From Maribacter algarum (ex Zhang et al. 2020) (GTDB lineage Bacteria > Bacteroidota > Bacteroidia > Flavobacteriales > Flavobacteriaceae): 64,000 nt of DNA. The stretch is from NCBI RefSeq assembly GCF_005885635.1, contig NZ_VATY01000002.1:1-64000 (forward strand). The letters are read 5' to 3'. This document shows, one piece after another, positions 36,326-43,476 of the stretch. Within the stretch, counting starts at the first letter, position 1. Each line of letters begins with the position of its first letter. Made by a program: the position numbers and the translations under genes. The notes beneath the pieces are model-generated. The model saw nothing but the letters and a program-made list of their open reading frames with translations, searched no databases and was not told the DNA's origin.

Positions 36326-36613
36326 ATGAATGTCTCCGAAACCAAATTCCGTTTAAGTAAAGAAAAAGTTGTGAAAATAATAAAGAAAAACCCAAATTTT
36401 TATAGCAGTAAGAGTAATGCTATAAACACTTATATTTTGGTTTCTGAGAACTCTAATCTAATTACTTTTGATTCAAACTCAGAAAAAGCTGACTTCGCCC
36501 TATGCCTTGAAGAATTAAAAAAGGTAATTATCATAGAGAATAAAGAGTTATTTACCCAAAAATTTGCTGAAGTTACCTTTAAAATTGCAACACGCTTGAA
36601 AAAGTCAATATAG
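36326..36613 (+). CDS. Small hypothetical protein
   Basis: 95 residues, Lys-rich, no signal peptide or TM segment. Sequence such as KEKVVKIIKKNPNFYSS and NTYILVSENSNLITFDS suggests a small alpha/beta cytoplasmic protein. No family is recognised. It lies 81 bp after the last receiver and before a strong terminator at 36835, so it is probably the last gene of the receiver-kinase-LRR operon. Confidence 0.6.
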   Translation: MNVSETKFRLSKEKVVKIIKKNPNFYSSKSNAINTYILVSENSNLITFDSNSEKADFALCLEELKKVIIIENKELFTQKFAEVTFKIATRLKKSI

Positions 36614-36834
36614 CCTTCACATTACAATTTGGTTACGTAATTTGGTTGAGTGGTTATCATAATCCGGTAAATGTCAATAATAGTTTAAAGAATTTTGTAA
36701 GTATATTTTATAGAGAATTAACAGCATAAAAAATTATAGGAATTAAAACTTTAGAACAGTATAAAATAATCTAAGCAAAGAATTAGATTTAGAGTTTTAG
36801 AATGGTAGTGTTAGTGCTTTTCGGTTGATGGTTA

Positions 36835-36871
36835 GGGCATCTCATTTTTAATTTGAGATGCCCTTTTTTTT
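36835..36871 (+). terminator. Strong Rho-independent terminator
   Basis: A perfect 10-bp stem GGGCATCTCA (36835-36844) with TGAGATGCCC (36854-36863) is followed by a run of eight T. It ends the receiver-kinase-LRR operon. Confidence 0.92.
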
Positions 36872-37017
36872 AGCACAACTTGAAACCAAAAGAAATACAT
36901 TAGCAAAAGATTTTATTTGACTTATAGGCGCTTAATTTTTCTATCACTAGAATATTATATTATTCTATGCTATTTCATTTAAATTAAAAATAATTCACAA
37001 ATGTTAAACTCATAATA

Positions 37018-37025
37018 TATATTTG
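37018..37025 (+). promoter_or_regulatory. -7 element of the TetR gene
   Basis: TATATTTG is a perfect match to TAnnTTTG, about 60 bp before the ATG at 37086. No TTG lies at the expected -33 position. Confidence 0.55.
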
Positions 37026-37085
37026 TGTATCTGGGATGCAATTTTTCCTGTTCTGGAAAAGTTGATATTTGGGTTCTTAATTGCA

Positions 37086-37664
37086 ATGAAGAAAAAAACT
37101 AAAAAGGAAATCTTTTTTGAAGAATCACTGAAGTTAATTCATAAGAAGGGGTTTAAAGGTACCACCCTTCGTGACATTGCGCAAAAGTTAAATTTTGAAG
37201 TTGCCAATGTTTACAATTATATCGACTCCAAAGATTCCTTACTTGACACCTATATTTCAGATATTACCAAAGAGTTTCATGATGGTATTGATAATGTTGT
37301 TAATTCCTCTTATTCTCCTGAAGTAAAGCTGAGATTAGTAGTTTCGAAACATGTACAATTGGCCGTCAATAGGCCTTACGAGTTGGCGCTTTTGGAAAAC
37401 GACTGGAGACACCTTAAGGAACCAGCACTTTCAAAATTTATTGAAGAGAGAACGGCATATATGAATAAACTCGTTCATATTATAAAAGATGGTGTTGAGA
37501 TTGGGCAGTTTAGAGCTATTGATATTGAAATAATTGCTTTTACAATCCTTTCTTCCATAAGATGGCTGTACCGAAAAATAGTCGATGATGAATCAAAAAT
37601 TAACCCAGTAGAATTAGAAAAAGAAGTGGTTGATTTTATTTTCATGGGCATTAGAAAAGTATAA
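37086..37664 (+). CDS. TetR/AcrR family transcriptional regulator
   Basis: 192 residues. The N-terminal HTH (about 5-50) includes KGFKGTTLRDIAQKLNFEVANVYNYIDSKDSLL, the TetR signature. An all-helical ligand-binding region follows, as in the FadR-like group. The ATG at 37086 starts the usual Lys-rich MKKKTKKE N-terminus. An upstream in-frame start at 37023 would add an implausible hydrophobic extension. Neither neighbour is an obvious efflux or lipid gene, so the target is unknown. Confidence 0.9.
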   Translation: MKKKTKKEIFFEESLKLIHKKGFKGTTLRDIAQKLNFEVANVYNYIDSKDSLLDTYISDITKEFHDGIDNVVNSSYSPEVKLRLVVSKHVQLAVNRPYELALLENDWRHLKEPALSKFIEERTAYMNKLVHIIKDGVEIGQFRAIDIEIIAFTILSSIRWLYRKIVDDESKINPVELEKEVVDFIFMGIRKV

Positions 37665-38232
37665 CTTACATTATTTTTTAAATAAAAAAACTGTTTTAAA
37701 AAACGTTCATTTTATCTGTGAATTAGTAGAGATCATTGAAATTAGGATAGAAAGCTATTTCCAGCAAGTTTACAGATACGTCGAAGTCTTTATTCTGCAA
37801 TTGACAAGTGATATTACCTGATTAATAAAAAAACTTAACATATTTTAACTTTTCTAAACTAACTGAAATGGCCATGTAATCCATTGACAGTGAATCAGTA
37901 GCGTTTTGTTTAAGTTTTTATGGATAAATAAAAGTAAAATAAATCGTACAATACTTGATATTATTCTTAATTTTATCTGGATTTAGCGTTGTTTTCAATC
38001 TTCTTATTCTACAGATTATGTAGGCAAAACACTACGATTTAGTAATCTAAGAAGGTAACGAAAAATTCTAGACCAAATAAAAATTGTTCAATTATCGTAA
38101 ATAGCTAAACTAAGATATAATAATAAATAAAAATTTCTTTAGGTTAAACAAAACATAGAAAGTCCCTTTTGCTTGATTTGTTTGAGAGCTTAAATTAGGT
38201 CCCCAATTTTTAAAAGAAAACCATTTAACCAA
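37665..38232. other. Long AT-rich intergenic region, nothing assigned
   Basis: 568 bp without a supported gene. Short open frames exist but have no protein-like composition. I see no clear terminator, repeat or operator. An unannotated small RNA cannot be excluded by reading alone. Confidence 0.5.
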
Positions 38233-38496
38233 ATGCTTGACGGTATTATTTTCGACTCTGACTCCGGTTTGCCAGTAGAGAATGCTAAAGTGACCATATT
38301 TTGTCTAAAAAATAAAAAAGTTTTTGAGACTTGTTCAGACGAGAACGGAGCTTTTGATTTGGATGTCAATTGTGAGGAAAATATATATAAAATAATTGTT
38401 TTCAAAGAAGGTTATCATTTCTCTTATACCTTAATTGAAAGTAAAGATAAGCCCGTTCGCTCTTCGCTTGAAATAGCATTAAGAAAGCGTAAATAG
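38233..38496 (+). CDS. Small carboxypeptidase-regulatory-like (transthyretin-fold) protein
   Basis: 87 residues without a signal peptide. LDGIIFDSDSGLPVENAKVTI, SDENGAFDLDV and YKIIVFKEGYH match the CarboxypepD_reg/beta-sandwich consensus usually found at the N-terminus of TonB receptors. As a free cytoplasmic domain its role is unclear. It stands alone between long AT-rich gaps and upstream of the H-NOX operon. Confidence 0.65.
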   Translation: MLDGIIFDSDSGLPVENAKVTIFCLKNKKVFETCSDENGAFDLDVNCEENIYKIIVFKEGYHFSYTLIESKDKPVRSSLEIALRKRK

Positions 38497-38581
38497 AAAT
38501 ATCGTTTTTCATGTTCTTTTGTAGTACAATTTCGGACGATTCTTATTGCATGAAAAATATCGTACCTTATAATTTACTCAC

Positions 38582-38646
38582 CGACACTTTTCTTTCGTTC
38601 ATCGACACTTAATTTACACTGAACAGCATTCTTCTTGTTATAAGTA
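38582..38646 (+). promoter_or_regulatory. Perfect 21-bp-spaced direct repeat before the H-NOX operon
   Basis: CGACACTT at 38582 is repeated exactly at 38603 (21 bp), the spacing of LytTR half-sites. The -7 box is not clear. TATAAGTA (38639-38646) sits 36 bp after the second CGAC, comparable to the 36-37 bp seen at related sites near 42753, 50147 and 57572, but matches the consensus poorly. It could be an autoregulatory site of the LytTR regulator encoded at 41995-42705. Confidence 0.62.
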
Positions 38647-38691
38647 GAGAATTGCCGAGTTTTGTCTAACACAAATTAAATTATCAGCCTG

Positions 38692-39093
38692 ATGAATATA
38701 TTGCTTATTGAAGACGATAATATAGAAATAATGAAACTTCAACGTACAGTTGCTAAATTAGCGTTGAATCATAAGATTACTGAGGCAAAGAATGGAGAAC
38801 AAGCCTTAGAAATACTGCGGTCTGTTGCGCAAATTCCTGATATAATTTTGTTGGATTTAAATATGCCCAGAATGAGTGGTATTGAGTTTTTAAAAATTTT
38901 AAAAGAGGATGATGTATTGAAATACTTGCCTACAGTTATTCTCACAACATCTGAAAATAGGGTAGATTTACTTGAATGCTACAAAGTTGGAATCGCGGGC
39001 TATATTATAAAACCCTTGAAGTATGAGGATTACCAAGATAAGCTTTCAAAGGTCCTTGCTTATTGGGAAGTCAACGAACTGGTGAAAGGCTAA
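38692..39093 (+). CDS. Single-domain response regulator (Rcp1-like)
   Basis: 133-residue receiver: acidic residues in LLIEDDNIE, phospho-acceptor Asp55 (ILLDLNMPRMSG), switch Thr in LTTSEN, Lys in IIKPLK. It is the first gene of the H-NOX cluster, 75 bp before the sensor. The kinase of the cluster lacks a receiver, and a free Hpt and a LytTR regulator follow. This protein therefore fits the intermediate receiver of a kinase, receiver, Hpt, regulator phosphorelay (inference from gene content). Confidence 0.9.
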   Translation: MNILLIEDDNIEIMKLQRTVAKLALNHKITEAKNGEQALEILRSVAQIPDIILLDLNMPRMSGIEFLKILKEDDVLKYLPTVILTTSENRVDLLECYKVGIAGYIIKPLKYEDYQDKLSKVLAYWEVNELVKG

Positions 39094-39168
39094 CAAAAAA
39101 TCGCATTTCACAACATTTTTTCTTTTTAGAGTATTGATTTTCCTACTTTTAATGTAAATCAAATACCA

Positions 39169-39711
39169 ATGAAAGGAATAGTTTTTACAGAGTTTTTAGA
39201 GATGGTGGAATCCAAGTTTGGATTGGAAACAGTTGATAACATCATTGAGAGTTCCAATTTAGCTTCGGAAGGCATTTATACTTCGGTCGGCACCTACGAT
39301 TTCAATGAGATGGTAAGTCTAATTACCGGCCTTAGTGAAGAAGTGAAAGTACCTGCAGGAGACTTAATCTATACATTTGGGTTGTACCTTTTTACCAGTT
39401 TGGGAAAAGCTCATCCCGAAGTAATACAGAGTTATCAGTCTCCAATATCACTATTATACTCCATCGAAGATCATATACATGTACATGTAAAAAAATTGTA
39501 CCCTGATGCTGAGTTACCCACCTTTAAAATTTTGGAAAAAACGGAGACCTCTATCTCTATGATATATTCTTCATCTAGAGGTCTTTACAGGCTGGCCCAT
39601 GGTTTAATGGAGAAGTCTTTTGAACATTTCAACGGTAAAGCAGATATCACCTATGAATTACTCAAGGAAGATGGTACGGAAGTAAAATTTGATGTTGTCC
39701 AAAATGGATAG
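39169..39711 (+). CDS. H-NOX heme nitric-oxide sensor
   Basis: 180-residue cytosolic heme protein. The family hallmarks are present: MKGIVFTEFLEMVESKFG start, the proximal heme His in HIHVHVKKLYPDAELP (most likely His104), and the propionate-binding Y-x-S-x-R motif at 133-137 (YSSSR). H-NOX proteins bind NO at low nM level and act by changing the activity of a partner kinase or cyclase. No distal-pocket Tyr typical of O2-binding members was identified by eye, so NO selectivity is assumed. The downstream kinase gene overlaps its stop codon, so they are translationally coupled. Confidence 0.95.
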   Translation: MKGIVFTEFLEMVESKFGLETVDNIIESSNLASEGIYTSVGTYDFNEMVSLITGLSEEVKVPAGDLIYTFGLYLFTSLGKAHPEVIQSYQSPISLLYSIEDHIHVHVKKLYPDAELPTFKILEKTETSISMIYSSSRGLYRLAHGLMEKSFEHFNGKADITYELLKEDGTEVKFDVVQNG

Positions 39712-41671
39712 TAAAGAGGTATTACTTCTAAAGAAAGCGCTTGAAAGGCAAAAAAAAGCCCGCCAACAGGCGGAGCATATTTTAGAGGAGAAGTCGAAAG
39801 AACTTTATGATGTGACTCATCATTTACAGGAAACCAACAGTAAATTGGAAAACCTGTTAAGTGAGAAGACATCTGAGCTTGATGGTGTATTCATCAACAT
39901 TATTGACCCATATGTGGTGATGGACCTGAAGTTTAATGTCATCAATATGAATACCTCGGCAAAGGAATTTCTGGGATATGATCATTCACGTGAAAGCCTA
40001 AATTTAGCCAAAATTGTGCACCCGGATTTCATAGCCTACACAGCCCAATCATTTAAATCACTTATCGAAGTAGGTACTCTCAAGAATTACCGCGCCAAAA
40101 TATTTACCAAAGACAATAGTGTCAAATGGATTTTGATAAATAGTAGTCTTATTTACAACACTGAAAGAAAACCTATAGCGGCCCAAGGTATTGTGCGCGA
40201 TATTACCCATGAAATGGAAATAAAACAATTGCTTTCTGAACAGAAAAAGCAATTGGATATTATTGTTGAAAATTCCCCATTAGGTATCGTACTTACTGAT
40301 GAGGGAAAAATTGTTAAAACCAATGCCACTTTTGCTCATCTATTAGGTTACACCGAAGCGGAATTGAAACAATTGCATGTAAAAGATATCTCTGCTCCTG
40401 AAGATACAGATGATTCCCAAAATTTAATTCGTAAGATGAATAATGGGGAAGTGGATAAGTTTTCGATTATTAAAAGATATTATAAGAAAGCAGGAGGTTT
40501 TCTACTTGCTAAAACCCTTGTAAGTTCAGTTAAGGACGAAAAAGGTAAGGTTGAGTATCAAGTTGCTTTAATCGAGGATATAACCAAAGAACGGGAAGCA
40601 GAAGAAAGACTAAAAACGGAGAGGGAAAAATATAGCAGTATAATCGCTAATATGAACTTAGGTCTTATAGAGGTTGATAACCATGACATAATTCAACTGG
40701 TGAATCATAGTTTTTGTAAAATGAGTGGTTTTGAAGAGGAAGAATTGGTTGGAAAAAAAGCCTCTGATATTTTAAAGCTTAAAGACAAAACTATCATAGA
40801 CGCAAAAAGAGATTTGCGAATGTCGGGTGAGTCTGATTCTTATGAAGTCGAGGTACTAAATAAAAAAGGGGAGGTTTTGCACTGGTTGATAAGTGGAGCT
40901 CCGAGATATGACCATACAAAAAGTGTAGTTGGGTCTATAGGAATCCATTTGGATATTACAAATCAAAAACTTTTGGAAATTCAGAAAGAGAAACTTCTTA
41001 AAGACCTTGAAAAAAGCAATGACGGTTTAAAGGAATATGCCCATATTGTCTCTCATGACCTTAAATCACCTTTAAGAAGCATTAGTGCTTTATCTAGTTG
41101 GCTTCTAGAGGACTATCATGATAAATTGGATGAAAATGGAAAATTTAACTTGCAGCAAATTCAAGAAAAAATAGAAGGCATGGACCGCTTAATTGATGGC
41201 ATCCTCAAGTATTCAAGTATTACCGACGCCACTTTAGACAATTCATTGGTAGATTTAAACGAAGTAATCAATGAAATACGGGAAATAATTTATGTTCCGG
41301 ATCACGTGAACATTGTCATGATGAATCAGTTACCAAAAATTAAAGTAGATAAGACTAAGATTCAACAACTTTTTCAGAACCTGTTAAGTAATGCTGTTGT
41401 AAATATTGAACGTCAAGAAGGGCTTGTAGAAATAAGTTCTATCGAAAATAATTCGCATTGGGAGTTTAGTATCAAAGATAATGGTGTTGGAATACCCAAA
41501 GAATATCATGAGAAGATTTTCAAAATATTTCAATCTATCGGCCATGATGAACGCTCTACTGGAATTGGGCTTTCCATTGTGAAGAAAATAATCGACTTAT
41601 ATCAAGGACAAATTTGGTTAGAAAGTGAGGTAGGTCAAGGAACAACTTTTCATTTCACTATAAAAAAATAA
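39704..41671 (+). CDS. H-NOX-associated PAS histidine kinase
   Basis: 655 residues, soluble. The N-terminal coiled coil (KKALERQKKARQQAEHILEE) seen in H-NOX-linked kinases is followed by three PAS domains (about 60-180, 190-305, 315-430). The HisKA helix carries the His in HIVSHDLKSPLR. The ATPase has NLLSNAVVNI, DNGVGIP and GIGLSIVKKI. ATG at 39704 overlaps the H-NOX stop by 8 bp (39692 is an alternative start). By analogy with characterised H-NOX/kinase pairs, NO-bound H-NOX probably inhibits autophosphorylation. It has no receiver of its own, so phosphate goes to the free receiver at 38692 or directly to LytTR. Confidence 0.92.
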   Translation: MDSKEVLLLKKALERQKKARQQAEHILEEKSKELYDVTHHLQETNSKLENLLSEKTSELDGVFINIIDPYVVMDLKFNVINMNTSAKEFLGYDHSRESLNLAKIVHPDFIAYTAQSFKSLIEVGTLKNYRAKIFTKDNSVKWILINSSLIYNTERKPIAAQGIVRDITHEMEIKQLLSEQKKQLDIIVENSPLGIVLTDEGKIVKTNATFAHLLGYTEAELKQLHVKDISAPEDTDDSQNLIRKMNNGEVDKFSIIKRYYKKAGGFLLAKTLVSSVKDEKGKVEYQVALIEDITKEREAEERLKTEREKYSSIIANMNLGLIEVDNHDIIQLVNHSFCKMSGFEEEELVGKKASDILKLKDKTIIDAKRDLRMSGESDSYEVEVLNKKGEVLHWLISGAPRYDHTKSVVGSIGIHLDITNQKLLEIQKEKLLKDLEKSNDGLKEYAHIVSHDLKSPLRSISALSSWLLEDYHDKLDENGKFNLQQIQEKIEGMDRLIDGILKYSSITDATLDNSLVDLNEVINEIREIIYVPDHVNIVMMNQLPKIKVDKTKIQQLFQNLLSNAVVNIERQEGLVEISSIENNSHWEFSIKDNGVGIPKEYHEKIFKIFQSIGHDERSTGIGLSIVKKIIDLYQGQIWLESEVGQGTTFHFTIKK

Positions 41672-41672
41672 T

Positions 41673-41993
41673 ATGCAAGAATATCCAAATCTAAAATATA
41701 TTAAAGAACTTTCTGGTGATGATGCAGCGTTTGAACAAAAGTTTATTACTATTCTTAAGGAGGAATTTCCCTTGGAAAGAGAGGCTTATCATGACCATAT
41801 TGAGAAAAACGATTTTCAGATGGCAGCCGAAATTGTGCATAAACTCAAGCATAAATTTAATATCTTAAGTTTGTCAAATGCCTATAAGCTTGCAGTGGTA
41901 TACGAAGAAGAGCTTAGAGCTGGCAATACAGATAGAGACGATAATTTACGAACAATTTTAAATCAAATAAAAGATTATCTAAACACCTTATAA
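41673..41993 (+). CDS. Hpt phosphotransfer protein
   Basis: 106-residue helical protein with the Hpt signature AAEIVHKLKHKFNIL. His56 is the expected phosphoryl carrier, with Lys-Leu-Lys following. It starts 1 bp after the kinase stop and ends 1 bp before the LytTR gene. A free-standing Hpt in this position implies a four-step phosphorelay instead of a simple two-component pair. Confidence 0.88.
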   Translation: MQEYPNLKYIKELSGDDAAFEQKFITILKEEFPLEREAYHDHIEKNDFQMAAEIVHKLKHKFNILSLSNAYKLAVVYEEELRAGNTDRDDNLRTILNQIKDYLNTL

Positions 41994-41994
41994 A

Positions 41995-42705
41995 ATGAAT
42001 TGTATCATTATTGACGATGAAGCCACTGCCAGGGCAATTGTAAGTCAACTCTGTTCTAATGTACCAGATTTGGATGTTATCGAAGAATTTGACAATGCCA
42101 TTGACGCCATTAAATTTTTAAACCAGCAAGAAATCGATGTTGTTTTCCTAGATATTCATATGCCTGGCTTCAGTGGTGTAGATTTTGTGCAAACACTAAA
42201 GAATCCACCAAAAATTGTCATGACTACTTCTGATACCGAATTCGCAATAGCGGCTTACGAATACGAGGCAATTGTAGATTATTTGGTAAAGCCCATAACA
42301 TCTGAACGTTTTGAAAAATGTCTACAAAAAATTAAAAACTCATTAACCCAACGGCCTAGAACTAAGACGGGTGAGGTTTCTTCGTCAGGGGCAAATGAAG
42401 ATTTGTACATCAACATTGATAGACGACTTATTAAATTAAAGCTGAATGAAATAATGGTCGTTGAGGCTAAAGGTGATTATATAGTCATAAAAACTGAGAA
42501 GGAAGACTATCGCGTACATACTACCTTAAAGAAGATTAAGGAGAAACTTCCTGAAAAGTTGTTTTTACAGATTCATCGTTCTTATATCATCAATTTTACT
42601 AAAATTATCGATATAGAGGATAATAGCGTGCTTATTGAAAAGAACGTTATTCCCATCAGTCGTTCCAATCGACCCGAGTTAATGCGTAGATTGAATCTTT
42701 TGTAA
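41995..42705 (+). CDS. LytTR response regulator of the H-NOX pathway
   Basis: 236 residues. The receiver has IIDDEA, phospho-acceptor Asp53 (VVFLDIHMPGFSG), MTTSD and VKPITS. A Ser/Gly linker leads to the LytTR DNA-binding domain (about 135-235: VEAKGDYIVIKTEKEDY, LFLQIHRSYIINF, ISRSNRPE). It is the terminal output of the NO-sensing operon. Candidate binding sites with 20-21 bp half-site spacing lie upstream of its own operon (38582) and of several exopolysaccharide-locus genes (42728, 48339, 50121, 57545). These targets are inferred from the sequence. Confidence 0.93.
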   Translation: MNCIIIDDEATARAIVSQLCSNVPDLDVIEEFDNAIDAIKFLNQQEIDVVFLDIHMPGFSGVDFVQTLKNPPKIVMTTSDTEFAIAAYEYEAIVDYLVKPITSERFEKCLQKIKNSLTQRPRTKTGEVSSSGANEDLYINIDRRLIKLKLNEIMVVEAKGDYIVIKTEKEDYRVHTTLKKIKEKLPEKLFLQIHRSYIINFTKIIDIEDNSVLIEKNVIPISRSNRPELMRRLNLL

Positions 42706-42727
42706 AACCTTCTTCCCTAGTTTAATG

Positions 42728-42797
42728 CCACTCGTCTACAGAAAATGTTTACCGACCTTTTCTCAATCAAATAGGATTGCAAACCATATTATATTTG
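42728..42797 (+). promoter_or_regulatory. Shared -54 element and promoter of the 36-residue membrane protein gene
   Basis: CTACAGAAAATG begins at 42736, continuing to CCGACC at 42752-42757. The perfect -7 box TATATTTG (42790-42797) starts exactly 54 bp after the first C of CTACAG. Over 22 gap-free positions it agrees with the site at 50130 at 17 places. CGTC (42733) and CGAC (42753) form half-sites 20 bp apart. Confidence 0.68.
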
Positions 42798-42834
42798 AGG
42801 TATAAATAGATGTTTAACCTTAAATCTAAATATT

Positions 42835-42945
42835 ATGAAAACGTTTATTCTTGTTTCAACTTTGAAGATTTTAGTAACCGGACTTAAAACTGTCATCAGT
42901 ACTACCGTCGTTGGAGTGGCTTTCGCCATAGCCGGTTTACTATAA
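42835..42945 (+). CDS. 36-residue hydrophobic membrane miniprotein
   Basis: The frame starts with ATG and reads MKTFILVSTLKILVTG, then a hydrophobic segment (TTVVGVAFAIAGLL) up to the TAA stop. It would form a single inner-membrane helix or a hydrophobic hairpin. A perfect -7 box lies about 38 bp upstream, and a strong hairpin follows the stop. A good promoter, tight leader and terminator flank it, so it is probably real. It sits immediately after the NO-phosphorelay operon, with the promoter element shared with exopolysaccharide genes. No family is recognised. It may modulate a membrane complex. Confidence 0.62.
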   Translation: MKTFILVSTLKILVTGLKTVISTTVVGVAFAIAGLL

Positions 42946-42963
42946 TAGTCTTTCTTATATGAT

Positions 42964-42989
42964 AACAAGCGCCAAATAAGGCGCTTGTT
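42964..42989 (+). terminator. Hairpin terminator after the miniprotein gene
   Basis: A perfect 10-bp stem AACAAGCGCC (42964-42973) with GGCGCTTGTT (42980-42989) lies 18 bp after the stop. The following T content is modest (TGTCTTTG), so termination efficiency is uncertain. Confidence 0.65.
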
Positions 42990-43069
42990 GTGTCTTTGTA
43001 CTTTAGACCAAAGGTTTTTAAAACAATGGTTGTACAAGTACACATTTGACTTGAGCTGATTTCTAATTA

Positions 43070-43168
43070 TATATGGGCTCATACCCCATGCACTTCCTTT
43101 TAAATTTGGGACGGGGGAGTGCCTACAGCAAAGAACAATCTTACATATTTGTTAGGTTGTTCTTTTTT
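43070..43168 (+). ncRNA. Candidate structured small RNA ending in a terminator
   Basis: Three successive hairpins: ATGGG/CCCAT (43073-43089), GCACTTCC/GGGAGTGC (43090-43122, one wobble) and AGAACAA/TTGTTCT (43132-43163), the last followed by a T-run (to 43168). The dense local GC in an AT-rich gap and the terminal T-run suggest an RNA gene or 3'-derived RNA. No known RNA family is recognised, and no clear own promoter was found. Confidence 0.3.
43132..43168 (+). terminator. Rho-independent terminator
   Basis: AGAACAA (43132-43138) pairs with TTGTTCT (43157-43163), followed by TTTTT. It is the 3' end of the candidate RNA, or of a longer transcript from the miniprotein gene. Confidence 0.55.
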
Positions 43169-43342
43169 ATTTACGGCAAACGATTATTTTACCTTAGCTT
43201 CTGTTCATGATTGAAATATAAAGAATGGGTAAAGTTTAAAAAATCTATCTCGTTTTAGTTACAGTGTAATTGTGATGGACTAAAATAATTATCAACCCAA
43301 AAGAATAATAGCAAGAAATACAGGCATAATTATGGAGCTAAA

Positions 43343-43366
43343 GGTATGACGATTCGAAATCATACC
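43343..43366. repeat. Inverted repeat, possible operator
   Basis: GGTATGA (43343-43349) and TCATACC (43360-43366) flank a 10-base centre that itself contains TTCGAA. No T-run follows. It lies just beyond the 3' end of the TPR/barrel gene and could be a transcript-end hairpin or an operator. Confidence 0.4.
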
Positions 43367-43476
43367 AGGAGTTACCGAGGCAGGAATTAATTGTGAGAAC
43401 TAAATGTCATTGTATAATTGAAGAGTTCCTAAATAGAAACCAATCAATACTAACCTATTAAACCGTTACCTTATTT

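Larger units (their letters stand above)
36614..37085. other. Intergenic region with terminator and TetR promoter
   Basis: No gene seen. The left half is featureless AT-rich DNA. The operon terminator (36835-36871) and a perfect -7 element for the TetR gene (37018-37025) are listed separately. Confidence 0.6.
42706..43476. other. Intergenic region with a small gene, hairpins and a candidate RNA
   Basis: This 771-bp stretch contains the shared promoter element, the 36-residue membrane protein gene (42835-42945), its hairpin, a candidate structured RNA (43070-43168) and an inverted repeat at 43343. Beyond these, 43170-43340 and 43370-43476 show nothing I can assign. Confidence 0.55.

Noticed and set aside
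37630-37821. 63-codon open frame overlapping the end of the TetR gene
   Set aside because: It starts inside the TetR gene in another frame and its composition is that of AT-rich non-coding DNA.
43073-43210. Open frame of about 45 codons starting ATGGGCTCATAC
   Set aside because: It reads through three hairpins and a terminator T-run and has no protein-like composition. An RNA structure explains the region better.
43343-43366. TTCGAA-containing loop that looked like a tRNA T-arm
   Set aside because: No acceptor stem, D-arm or anticodon arm can be placed around it.
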